Origin: VAXT01 sp963774625
Lineage (GTDB): Bacteria > Actinomycetota > Thermoleophilia > Gaiellales > Gaiellaceae
Assembly (NCBI GenBank): GCA_963774625.1
Contig: CAVZFQ010000013.1
Span: forward strand, 1-64,000
Direction of reading: 5' to 3'
Length of the DNA: 64,000 bases
Shown: piece after piece, positions 39,626-48,487 of the stretch
Numbering within the stretch: position 1 is the stretch's first letter
Layout of the letters: the number at the start of each line of letters is the position of its first letter
The notes under the pieces: model-generated
Told to the model about the DNA's origin: nothing
Databases searched by the model: none
What the model saw: the letters and a program-made list of their open reading frames with translations, nothing else
Program-made: the position numbers and the translations under genes

Positions 39626-40000
39626 TCAGTCGACGGAGAGCAGATCCACCACGAACACCAGGGGCTCGTGGGGCTTGATGGCGTCGCCCGCCCCGCGCGC
39701 GCCGTACGCCATGGCCGAGGGGATCGTCAGCTTGCGGCGCCCACCGACCTTCATGCCTTCGACGCCGGCATCCCAGCCGGGGATGACCTGCCCCTGGCCG
39801 AGCTTGAACTCGAACGGCTGGCCGCGATTCCACGACGCGTCGAACTCCTCCCCGGTGGAGAAGGCGACGCCGACGTAGTGGACGGAAACCTTCGTGCCCT
39901 TGGTTGCCTCGTCGCCGTCGCCGACCTCGATGTCCTCGATGCCGAGCTCGAAGGGGATGTCGCCCTCGGGCTTGTCGATCTCAGGTCGCGCGAGTTCCAT
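39626..40000 (-). CDS. FKBP-type peptidyl-prolyl isomerase
   Basis: The 124-residue protein has no signal peptide and a complete FKBP domain: VSVHYVGVAFSTGEEFDASW, the VIPGWDAGVEGMKVGG core, RKLTIPSAMAYG and a C-terminal PLVFVVDLLSVD. It catalyses cis-trans isomerisation of Xaa-Pro bonds in the cytosol. The ATG at 40000 faces a divergent gene after only 24 bp, with TATGGT ending six bases before it, so the transcript is likely leaderless. Confidence 0.93.
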   Translation of the reverse strand: MELARPEIDKPEGDIPFELGIEDIEVGDGDEATKGTKVSVHYVGVAFSTGEEFDASWNRGQPFEFKLGQGQVIPGWDAGVEGMKVGGRRKLTIPSAMAYGARGAGDAIKPHEPLVFVVDLLSVD

Positions 40001-40024
40001 AACAGCACCATACTCGGGTCTGCC
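40001..40024. promoter_or_regulatory. 24-bp divergent promoter, FKBP/M24 peptidase
   Basis: TACTCG (40011-40016) precedes the peptidase ATG by eight bases, and on the other strand TATGGT (40012-40007) precedes the FKBP ATG by six bases. The two -10 boxes overlap by two bases. Both mRNAs would begin at or next to the ATG. Confidence 0.5.
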
Positions 40025-41221
40025 ATGAGCGATGAAGCGACGCTGATCCGGGAGAAGCTCGACCAGGCGCCCTCGATCCTCGAGGAGCACGGCGTCGACC
40101 TCTGGCTCACGCTCGTCCGCGAGACGCTCCTCACTCGCGACCCGTGCCTCGACTTGGTCGCGGGCACGTACTGCGCGTGGCAAAGCGCCTTCCTGCTGTC
40201 GCGCTCGGGCGAGCGGATCGCGATCGTGGGGCGCTACGACGCACCGAGCGTCGAGCAGCTCGGGGCGTACTCCGAGGTCCAGGGGTACGACGAGAGCATC
40301 CGGCCAGGGCTGCGCGAGACGATCGAGCGCCTGGCGCCCGAGACGATTGCGCTCAACTACTCGCCGAGCGACCCGGCCGCGGACGGGCTCACGCATGGGC
40401 TCTGGCTCGTGCTCCTCGAGACCTTGGAAGGCACGCCGTACGCCGATCGCCTCGTCTCGTCCAGGCCCATTGTCGCGTCGCTCCGCGGGCGGAAGTCGCC
40501 GTCCGAGATCGCCCGGATCCGCGCCGCGGTCGAGGAGGCGGAAGAGATCTTCGCCCACGCCGGAGCCCAGCTCGGGCCCGGCATGAAGGAGACCGAGATC
40601 GCCGCGGTCATCCACGCCGAAGTCTCGCGACGTGGTCTCGGCTACGCGTGGGAGGCAGCGCACTGCCCGGCCGTCAACGCCGGCCCGGATAAGGACGTCG
40701 GCCACAGCGGGCCGACTGAGCTGGAAACCCGGCGCGGCGAGCTCCTGCACACCGACTTCGGAGTCGAGAAGGACGGGTATTGCAGCGATCTGCAGCGGGT
40801 CTGGTACTTGCTCGACGACGGGGAGAGCGAGCCGCCCGAGGAAGTTCTCACCGTGTGGAACGCGGTCTGGGCGTCGATGGACGCTGGGGCCGCCGTCCTG
40901 CGTCCCGGCGTGGCCGGGCACGAGGTCGACGCCGCGGCCCGCGCGAGCCTCGTCTCGGCGGGCTACCCCGAACCGATGTACGCGCTCGGCCATCAGGTCG
41001 GCCGTTCTGCCCACGACGGCGGAACTGTGCTCGCCCCGCGTTGGGACCGGTACGGCGACGCCCCTCTCGGCCTGGTCGAGGAAGGCAACGTCTACACGCT
41101 CGAGTATGGCGCGCCGGTCCCTGGCCGCGGCTACATCGGGCTCGAGGAGGACGTGCTCGTCACGGCGGACGGCCTCGAGTGGTTGAGCACACCCCAGCGC
41201 GAGCTCTGGCTCGTCGACTGA
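40025..41221 (+). CDS. M24-family Xaa-Pro aminopeptidase-like metallopeptidase
   Basis: This 398-residue protein has an N-terminal creatinase-like domain (1-175) and a pita-bread catalytic domain. The five metal ligands can be placed: Asp in LHTDFG, Asp in YCSDLQR, His in ALGHQVG, Glu in YTLEYG and Glu in GLEEDV. ATG 40025 follows the short divergent promoter. Substrate (Xaa-Pro peptides or another amidino compound) is not fixed by sequence. Confidence 0.9.
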   Translation: MSDEATLIREKLDQAPSILEEHGVDLWLTLVRETLLTRDPCLDLVAGTYCAWQSAFLLSRSGERIAIVGRYDAPSVEQLGAYSEVQGYDESIRPGLRETIERLAPETIALNYSPSDPAADGLTHGLWLVLLETLEGTPYADRLVSSRPIVASLRGRKSPSEIARIRAAVEEAEEIFAHAGAQLGPGMKETEIAAVIHAEVSRRGLGYAWEAAHCPAVNAGPDKDVGHSGPTELETRRGELLHTDFGVEKDGYCSDLQRVWYLLDDGESEPPEEVLTVWNAVWASMDAGAAVLRPGVAGHEVDAAARASLVSAGYPEPMYALGHQVGRSAHDGGTVLAPRWDRYGDAPLGLVEEGNVYTLEYGAPVPGRGYIGLEEDVLVTADGLEWLSTPQRELWLVD

Positions 41222-41224
41222 GCC

Positions 41225-41578
41225 GTGGTGACGATGGACGAGGTGCGCGCGTTTGCGGTCGCGCTGCCTCGAAGCAGCGAGGCGTCCGTGCGCGGCCGCA
41301 TCAAGTTCCGGATCGGGCGGATCGTCTATCTGTCGTTCTCACGCGACGGCGAGGTCATGGGCTTCGCGTTCCCCAAGGAGCTACGCGACGCGCTCGTCGA
41401 GTCGGAGCCCGAGAAGTTCTCGCTGCCGAGCCAGTCCGACCTTCGCTACCACTGGGCCCACGTCCGTCTCGCCGCTATCGACTCGGCCGAAATGCGTGAC
41501 CTCGTCGAGGACGCATGGGCTTTCTGCGTGCCGAAGGGCGTGGCCGAGGAGTACGCCGCGTCGCAGGGCTATCTCTAG
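41225..41578 (+). CDS. MmcQ/YjbR-family protein
   Basis: The 117-residue protein begins MTMDEVRAFAVALPRSSEAS and shows the compact alpha/beta fold of the YjbR-like family, with KFRIGRIVYLSFSRDG and a C-terminal region (SDLRYHWAHVRLAAIDSAEM, VEDAWAFCVPKGVAEEY) typical of it. DNA-binding or methylation-linked roles have been suggested for relatives; none can be asserted here. It starts 3 bp after the peptidase stop, with GTG and ATG alternatives within nine bases. Confidence 0.8.
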   Translation: MVTMDEVRAFAVALPRSSEASVRGRIKFRIGRIVYLSFSRDGEVMGFAFPKELRDALVESEPEKFSLPSQSDLRYHWAHVRLAAIDSAEMRDLVEDAWAFCVPKGVAEEYAASQGYL

Positions 41579-41605
41579 CCTGGCGTCAGGCCCTGGCGGA
41601 AGGAA

Positions 41606-42151
41606 TTACGCCCAGGGCAGACGAGCCCAGTTCGGCGGCCGCTCTCGCCGGAACCGCTCGACCGTCGCGTACGCCTGCCTCCAGTCGGAGGTCTCCTCCG
41701 CTACGCTCGCGCCGTAGCGCGCCGCGAGCTCCGACACCGGGTAGCGCACTCCCGGGCCCGACCGCGAACCGACCATCAGGATCACACACGGACCTTCGCC
41801 CGCACCCACGAAGGCGTGCTCGGTCCACGGGGAAGAGTGGAAGAAATCCCACGGCCGCAGGCGTCGCTCCTCATCCTCGACGAGCAGCGCGCACTCCCCT
41901 GAAAGGACGAGGAACGCCTCCTGGTTCGACTCTGCGTGGTAGAGGCCCGTCTGCCCGGGCTCCAGGACGGTGACGTTGATCCCGAACTGGGCGAACTCGA
42001 CCGGCGGGTCGCCGTACTCGTTCTCGAAGGCGCACCTCGCGCCCCTCCTCTCCGAGAACCACCACTCGGCGTCGCGCACATTGACGACGAACCACCCCTG
42101 GGTGACAGAAGTGAGCCCCGATCCAAAGTCCTTGAGCTTTGCTTCGGGCAC
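41606..42151 (-). CDS. cupin-domain protein
   Basis: The 181-residue protein has a single cupin barrel: motif 1 around TGLYHAESNQEAFLVLSGEC and motif 2 around RPWDFFHSSPWTEHAFVG. His/Glu ligands in both motifs suggest a metal site. The GTG start is at 42151. Relatives are sugar-binding or dioxygenase-like; nothing here chooses between them. It converges with the YjbR-like gene, 27 bp between stops. Confidence 0.85.
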   Translation of the reverse strand: MPEAKLKDFGSGLTSVTQGWFVVNVRDAEWWFSERRGARCAFENEYGDPPVEFAQFGINVTVLEPGQTGLYHAESNQEAFLVLSGECALLVEDEERRLRPWDFFHSSPWTEHAFVGAGEGPCVILMVGSRSGPGVRYPVSELAARYGASVAEETSDWRQAYATVERFRRERPPNWARLPWA

Positions 42152-42240
42152 GCACGCGATTCTCGCACCTCGGGGGACAAGTCTCCGATGTGGCTGAGTG
42201 AGCCGTCATTTGGCGCGCGCGCGCACCAACCGCCCGTGGA

Positions 42241-43452
42241 CTATTTGACGAGCGTGAGCATCTTGAACATCGGGAGGTACATCGCGATGATGATGATCCC
42301 GACGACGACGCCGACGGCGATCATCATCAGCGGCTCGATGATCGACGTGAGGGACGAGATCGACGCGTCGACTTCGTCCTCGTAGAAGTCGGCGATCTTC
42401 CCGAGCATCTTCTCGAGCTCTCCCGTCTCCTCACCGATCTTGACCATGTGGCCGACCATCGGCGGGAAGATCGGGTTCTCGACGAGCGGCTGCGCGATCG
42501 GCATGCCTTCCTGCACTTTCGCGCGGACATCGCTGAGCGCTTCCTCGACGACCCAGTTGCCGGCCGTCTGTCCCGTGATCTCGAAGGCCTTGATGATGTC
42601 GACGCCGGCGGCGACGAGCGTCGACAGGGTCCGCGAGAAGCGGGCCATCGTCACCTTGAGGACGACGGCGCCGATCTTCATCGGGATCTTGAGCTTCATG
42701 CGGTCCCAGACCCTGCGACCCTGTTCGGTGCGCTTGGCCTTGCGGATGCCGAAGAACGCAATCCCGCAGGCGGGGAAGAAGAACATCCACTCGTTGCGGA
42801 GGAAGTTCGAAGCGTTGACGACGTACTGGGTCAGCACCGGCAGCTCGCCGTTCAGGTCGGCGAAGATGTCGACGAAGATCGGGACGAGGAAGAGCAGCAT
42901 CCCGATCAGGACGAGGGTCGCGAAGATCAGGACCATCGTCGGGTACATCATCGCGCCCTTGACGCGCCGTTTGATCTGCGTCTCCTTCTCGATCTGGAAG
43001 GCGACACGGTCGAGCACGGTGTCCAGGATTCCGGCCGCCTCGCCCGCCTCGACCATGGCGACGTAGAGCCGGCTGAAGATCTTCGGATGGCGTGCCATCG
43101 CCTGCGAGAGCAGGAGGCCGCCCTCGACGTCTGCGCGGAGCTCGGAGATGATCGCAGACAGGTACTTGTCGTCGGTCTGCTCCTCGAGCACGACGAGCGC
43201 GCTGACGACGGAGAGACCGGCGTCGATCATCGTCGCGAACTGGCGCGAGAAGATCTGTAGCGACTTCGGCTTGATCTTCTTGAAAACGGTGCGCGCGCCG
43301 TCCTCGCCCTCGGCAGGAAGTTCATGGAGGTACTGGGCGAGCAAGCCGCGCATGCGCAGCTGCTCGCGTGCGGCATCCGGGTCCGGAGCGTGGATCTCCC
43401 CGGAGAGCTCAAAGCCGTCCACGTTGATGGCGCTATAGGCGAAAGCAGCCAT
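42241..43452 (-). CDS. pilC: type IV pilus inner-membrane platform protein PilC
   Basis: This 403-residue T2SF-family protein has two homologous halves, each with a cytoplasmic helical bundle, and three to four membrane helices (about 170-195, 215-240 and 370-400). Landmarks are FSRQFATMIDAGLSVVSALV, SRLYVAMVEAGEAAGILDTVL and VKIGEETGELEKMLGKIADF. It couples the PilB and PilT motors to pilin assembly. It is the last gene of the pilMNO run, 3 bp after the pseudopilin gene. Confidence 0.95.
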   Translation of the reverse strand: MAAFAYSAINVDGFELSGEIHAPDPDAAREQLRMRGLLAQYLHELPAEGEDGARTVFKKIKPKSLQIFSRQFATMIDAGLSVVSALVVLEEQTDDKYLSAIISELRADVEGGLLLSQAMARHPKIFSRLYVAMVEAGEAAGILDTVLDRVAFQIEKETQIKRRVKGAMMYPTMVLIFATLVLIGMLLFLVPIFVDIFADLNGELPVLTQYVVNASNFLRNEWMFFFPACGIAFFGIRKAKRTEQGRRVWDRMKLKIPMKIGAVVLKVTMARFSRTLSTLVAAGVDIIKAFEITGQTAGNWVVEEALSDVRAKVQEGMPIAQPLVENPIFPPMVGHMVKIGEETGELEKMLGKIADFYEDEVDASISSLTSIIEPLMMIAVGVVVGIIIIAMYLPMFKMLTLVK

Positions 43453-43455
43453 GGG

Positions 43456-44001
43456 TCAGCCGGTGGAGATGTCGAAGGTCGATGCCTGGCGGGCGAAGGT
43501 GACCGCGAGGTTGTTCCAGTCGCGCACGACGATCGTCACCTTCTTGACCGGGCGCCCGCCGGTGGGGGTGTACTGCGTGATGTAGGTGTCGAGGCGATAG
43601 TCCTTGCGGTCTGCGCCGACGACCTTCCGGCTCGGGTTGCACTCGTCGGGCGGGCCTGAACAGCTCGCGGTCACGAGGCCGGCGGTGCTGCCTCCGAGGA
43701 CCGGGTCGTTGACGTACTTGGCGTCGGTGGTGCCGACGGCCGACGCGTCCAGCCTGATCGAAGCGTGTGTCAGCGCGCGGTAGAGCTCCATCTGCTGGTC
43801 GGCGATCACGGCGGCGGTCGTGATCCGGCTCGCACGGTTCAGAGAGACGATTCCGGACGAGAACGAGGCAACGACCGCGAGGAGGCCGATGTTCAGCATC
43901 ACCATCGCGATGAGCAGCTCGACCAAGCCGAAGCCGCCTTCGGACCGCAGGTGTTTGCGCACCCAGGAGGTATCGGCATTTCGGCCCCGGGCCTCAAGCA
44001 T
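43456..44001 (-). CDS. PilV-like minor pseudopilin
   Basis: The 181-residue protein has a prepilin cleavage site G-GFGLVELLIAMVMLNIG at residues about 22-40: Gly at -1, Glu at +5 (here in the LVEL context) and a hydrophobic N-terminal helix. The leader is long for this class (about 23 residues). A four-Cys globular part follows (CSGPPDEC...). It would be processed by PilD and act in pilus initiation. It lies 4 bp after the PilP-like gene. Confidence 0.85.
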   Translation of the reverse strand: MLEARGRNADTSWVRKHLRSEGGFGLVELLIAMVMLNIGLLAVVASFSSGIVSLNRASRITTAAVIADQQMELYRALTHASIRLDASAVGTTDAKYVNDPVLGGSTAGLVTASCSGPPDECNPSRKVVGADRKDYRLDTYITQYTPTGGRPVKKVTIVVRDWNNLAVTFARQASTFDISTG

Positions 44002-44005
44002 CTGG

Positions 44006-44707
44006 TTACCCGGTTGAGACGAGGAGCAGGACGTAGCGCGCGCTGTCCACGGTGTTCTCGAGGGTCAACTTCTTGCCCTTCCGCAGGGTCAAGGTCGCCC
44101 CGCCCGAGTCGAGCGAGCCTCCGGAGATCGCGACCTGCGCCGTCGTCCTGGAGACCGAGACGAGCACGAACACCGGGTCGGACTGCGGGAACGTGCCGCC
44201 CTTGGACACTGTCTGGGAGGACCCGTTGACCGAGATCTGGGCAGATGTCGGCGCCGGGGACGCTGGCCGTGACGCCGGTGCTCTGGGAGACGAGGACGAA
44301 GGGGCGGCCTCAGAAGCCGCCGCTCCGACCTTGGGGTCTGCGGGCGCAGGCGCGGGCGCCGTGGAGGCGGCGATACGAGCTTGCTGCTGGAACGGGTCCT
44401 TGCTCGAAAAGCGGTCGAACGTGACGAGCTGGCCGCCGGCCGCCTTGGCCGCCGGGTCCGAGTCGATGAGACCGGCGCCCGGCGTCGGAGTAGCGGAGAC
44501 GGGAGCGCCGGACACGGGAGGTACCGGCGTGCCGGGGACCACAGCCGCGGGCGGCGTGGTCGCAGCCACCGGGGGCTTCTTGTTCATGATCTTGAGCACG
44601 CTCGGGACCTGCCAGGCGAGAACCCCGAGGAAGACCACACCGAGCACGGCGAGGATGATCTTCTGGCGCTTGGCCTTGGCTTTGGCGTCGAACTTCTTCG
44701 GGGCCAT
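44006..44707 (-). CDS. PilP-like pilus assembly protein with long Pro/Ala linker
   Basis: This 233-residue protein has a Lys-rich N-terminus (PKKFDAKAKAKRQK), one membrane helix at about 17-38, an extended Pro/Ala/Ser linker and a C-terminal domain after about 150 that is probably beta-rich (GSSQTVSKGGTFPQSDPVF, KLTLENTVDSARYVLLLV). The position after pilO is where pilP stands, and the segment VTFDRFSSKDPFQQQ recalls the PilP motif. Without an outer membrane it cannot contact a PilQ secretin. ATG overlaps the PilO stop (TGATG). Confidence 0.7.
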   Translation of the reverse strand: MAPKKFDAKAKAKRQKIILAVLGVVFLGVLAWQVPSVLKIMNKKPPVAATTPPAAVVPGTPVPPVSGAPVSATPTPGAGLIDSDPAAKAAGGQLVTFDRFSSKDPFQQQARIAASTAPAPAPADPKVGAAASEAAPSSSSPRAPASRPASPAPTSAQISVNGSSQTVSKGGTFPQSDPVFVLVSVSRTTAQVAISGGSLDSGGATLTLRKGKKLTLENTVDSARYVLLLVSTG

Positions 44708-45426
44708 CAGGGAGTTCCTCCAGGAGCCGCGGACGCGCCGGCCGGCGGCGTGTCGGGAGTCGTGGCAGTGGTCGTGGTCGGGGTCTCACCCAAAGTCGAG
44801 GTGCTGGCGGTGGTCGTGCCGGGGGTCGCAGCGGGCGGCGTCACGGCACCGGGCACCGGCGCGTCGCCGTAGACGTAGGCGTTCACGACGAGCGCAGCCT
44901 GGATCCGCGGGAACGACCTCTCGCTCTCCGAGAAGCTGATCGCGTCGACGATGAAGAGCCTTCCGGTCGATGCGAGGCGACCGGTACGCACACGCACGAG
45001 GCTGCGTAGTCGATACAGGAAGTCGGAAAGCTCGAAGTAGTTGCCGTCGAAGATGAGAGACACGGGCAGCACCTGGTAGCCGGGCGCAGCGACGACTCCC
45101 TGGGGCGTGATCGACTCGAAGGTGATTCCGGTATCGCCGGCGATTCGGGAGAGCTCGAGCACGATGCCGGCCATGTCGACCTCGTTCGGCATTGCCTTCT
45201 CGAGGCGGAAGAGATCGGCGACGCGGATCGGCGCAGCCGCCTTCGCCTGCGCGCTCAGGGTTCGGTACTGGTTGATCTGGGCATCCGTCTCGGCGACTTG
45301 CTTAGTGAGGTCGGCGCTCTTGGAGCGCTGTGGCGAGATCACGAGCAGGTAGCCCAGCGCGAGATAGGCGATCAGCCCGACGACGACGAGCACGATGATT
45401 GCGGGACGAGTCGGCTTCTTCTTCAT
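44707..45426 (-). CDS. pilO: type IV pilus assembly protein PilO
   Basis: The 239-residue protein has a membrane helix at 9-28, a coiled coil at about 35-65 (RSKSADLTKQVAETDAQINQ), a ferredoxin-like core (GITFESITPQG, YFELSDFLYRLRSLVRVR) and a C-terminal Thr/Pro/Ala tail of about 45 residues that would be flexible outside the membrane. It forms the alignment subcomplex with PilN and PilM. ATG overlaps the pilN stop by one base. Confidence 0.92.
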   Translation of the reverse strand: MKKKPTRPAIIVLVVVGLIAYLALGYLLVISPQRSKSADLTKQVAETDAQINQYRTLSAQAKAAAPIRVADLFRLEKAMPNEVDMAGIVLELSRIAGDTGITFESITPQGVVAAPGYQVLPVSLIFDGNYFELSDFLYRLRSLVRVRTGRLASTGRLFIVDAISFSESERSFPRIQAALVVNAYVYGDAPVPGAVTPPAATPGTTTASTSTLGETPTTTTATTPDTPPAGASAAPGGTP

Positions 45427-46013
45427 CAGGCTGCTCCCGGGCCCTTGACGACGGCCCCGATCGAGAACTCGACGACGGACCGGCCCGACTCGCTCGTGCC
45501 GAGCGTGCTGTGCTGCATCTGGACGTTGCTCAGCTGCGGTACGACGGCGAGGCGTGCGAGCAGGCGCGCGACTCCGTTATGCGAATAGGTCTTGCCGGTG
45601 ATCGTGAAGCCTGCGGTCGGCGTGGCCACCGCAGCTGGGCCCGGCGCCTTCGCCGAGAGTGTCGTCAGCCAGACGTCTTCCGGCAGGACGAGTGAGATCT
45701 CGCGCAGCACTCGATCCCACGCGACACGGGTGACCAGAGCTGTGGACAGCGCCACGACACGGGCGCTCTTCTCCTGCTCGAGGGTCGCGTTCGACGTGTC
45801 CGCCGGGGGCGGCACGGGGGTCGCGTCGAGCTCCGACTGCGCAGCGTCGAGCTGCGCCTGCTGGTCGGCAACGCCTGCGCTCACCATCAGGAAGGCGGCT
45901 GCGAGGATGGCCGTCGCCGCAACGGCGCCGACGACGCCGATGAGGACGAGAGGGTTCTTTTGCCGCGAGGTACCGCGGGGATCGTCTCGTGGAAGAAGGT
46001 TGACCGCTCGCAT
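45426..46013 (-). CDS. pilN: type IV pilus assembly protein PilN
   Basis: The 195-residue protein starts with MRAVNLLP, the PilN cytosolic motif that docks in PilM, then one membrane helix at about 22-45, a coiled coil, and a periplasmic-type domain with WDRVLREISLVLPEDVWLTT. Overlaps by one base with both pilM (start) and pilO (stop). Residue order and length are ordinary for the family. Confidence 0.93.
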   Translation of the reverse strand: MRAVNLLPRDDPRGTSRQKNPLVLIGVVGAVAATAILAAAFLMVSAGVADQQAQLDAAQSELDATPVPPPADTSNATLEQEKSARVVALSTALVTRVAWDRVLREISLVLPEDVWLTTLSAKAPGPAAVATPTAGFTITGKTYSHNGVARLLARLAVVPQLSNVQMQHSTLGTSESGRSVVEFSIGAVVKGPGAA

Positions 46014-47104
46014 TACGCGGCCTCCTCGATGCCGAGGCCGATCGCAACTGCGAGCGAGCCGAACTGCTGGTCAGCGGAAATCTTCTTGCCACGGCGGACG
46101 CTACCCAGAGGATCGCCCACGCGGACCTGCACGCCGATCATGCGTCCGAGCTCGACGTCGATGCCCGGCAGCTGTGCGGTGCCGCCCGAGAGGACGATCT
46201 CGCCGATGCCGAGCGACCCTGGTTGGCCCTGGTAGAACTGGAGCGAGGAGATGAGCTCGCGGGAGAAGGCTTGGAGCTCGGTGAGAATGGCCTCGCGTAC
46301 CTTCACGGCCTGCTCACCCGTCAGCGCTTCCCAGGCCTCGGCGGGCTCGAGCAGCGAGACCGAATGCTTGATCGGCTCAGCCTCCGACGGTGTCATGTCG
46401 AGCACTCGCGCGATGGCGACGCTGAGGTTCTGGCCGCCCCATTCGATGACGCGGGTGAACTCGCAGATCGATCCGTTCGAAACGGCGAGGGTTGAACGGT
46501 CGTGGCCGACACTCGCTACGACGAGCGCGGCGTTGGCCTGCGCAGCGGCGCCGCCCGAGAGAGCGCGCAGTGCGGCGAAACCTTCGAGGTCGATCCCGGC
46601 GAGCTTGATGCCGGCCTTGCGGCAGGCAGCGACGTACCGGTCGACGAGCTCGCGGTAGGCGACAACGAGGAGCACGCGCCGGACGCGAACGCCTTCGTCG
46701 TTGACCGTGTCGCTCAGCACGTGGTAGTCGACGACCGCCTCGTCGAGCGGGATCGGGAGCGCTTCCTGGGCACGGAACCGGACCGCGTTGTGCAGCTGCT
46801 TCTCGTCGTCGACACCGGGCAAGTCGAAGGTGCGCACGCCGATGCGGTTGCTGGCGATGCCGAGCCGGACGCCCTGGCGGGGCAGCTTGTGCTTCTTGAA
46901 GAACGCCTTGAGCGCCTCAGCGAGCGCGTCTGGGTCGCGCAGCTCACCGCCGACGACGATCCCGGGCTCGAGGTCTGCCTGGGCCACCTGGACGAGCTCG
47001 GCGACACCGCCGCTGTTGACGACGCGCGCAGCGGCCAGCTTCGAGGCTCCGATCTTGAGGCCGACGAGCTTCTTGCCGCGACGGCCGAGCGAGGCATTCT
47101 GCAT
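46013..47104 (-). CDS. pilM: type IV pilus assembly ATPase-fold protein PilM (main part)
   Basis: This 363-residue actin-like PilM has KKLVGLKIGASKLAAARVV at the N-terminus as the first phosphate-binding loop, PLDEAVVDYHVL, AGIDLEGFAALRAL and IGEIVLSGGTAQLPGI as the second nucleotide motif. It binds the PilN tail at the cytosolic face. ATG 47104 has no ribosome site. The upstream 206 bp encode a Lys-rich sequence in another frame with a good start, so the true protein probably begins at 47310 and has lost frame (next feature). Confidence 0.92.
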   Translation of the reverse strand: MQNASLGRRGKKLVGLKIGASKLAAARVVNSGGVAELVQVAQADLEPGIVVGGELRDPDALAEALKAFFKKHKLPRQGVRLGIASNRIGVRTFDLPGVDDEKQLHNAVRFRAQEALPIPLDEAVVDYHVLSDTVNDEGVRVRRVLLVVAYRELVDRYVAACRKAGIKLAGIDLEGFAALRALSGGAAAQANAALVVASVGHDRSTLAVSNGSICEFTRVIEWGGQNLSVAIARVLDMTPSEAEPIKHSVSLLEPAEAWEALTGEQAVKVREAILTELQAFSRELISSLQFYQGQPGSLGIGEIVLSGGTAQLPGIDVELGRMIGVQVRVGDPLGSVRRGKKISADQQFGSLAVAIGLGIEEAA

Positions 47105-47310
47105 CCCGCTGGACCGGCGGAGGACCGCCCCGGCTTGTCCGTCTTCGCGGCTTTCGGCTGCTTCTGCTTCTGAGCCTTTTGCTCTTTCGGCTTGCGCGCA
47201 AAGCGCGACTTCTTCGGCTCGTCCTGCGTCTCGGCTACTTCCGCAGCCGGCGCTTCCTTCTTCTTCCGGCCGAAGAGGTCGGACAGCTTGATCTCCTTCT
47301 TCATGTCCAT
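47105..47310 (-). pseudogene. pilM: Lys-rich N-terminal extension of pilM, out of frame
   Basis: ATG 47310 lies 2 bp after the pilT stop and has AGGAG eight bases upstream. The frame reads MDMKKEIKLSDLFGRKKKEA, an Ala/Glu stretch and a long Lys/Gln/Pro stretch, then enters pilM in the wrong frame with no stop. Adding one G to the GGGG run near 47130 would join it to the frame of MQNASLGRRGKKLVG. A basic extension before the PilM core would be membrane-proximal. Real mutation or consensus error cannot be separated here. Confidence 0.6.
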
Positions 47311-47312
47311 GG

Positions 47313-48437
<1,125 letters not shown>

Positions 48438-48487
48438 GGCAGTAATCCCTCTTGCGAGCTATCGGCAGCCCGCGAGCGCTTCTTGAA

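Noticed and set aside
42213..42225. GCGCGCGCGC run before the cupin/pilC junction
   Set aside because: Short alternating GC tract expected at this base composition; no element around it.
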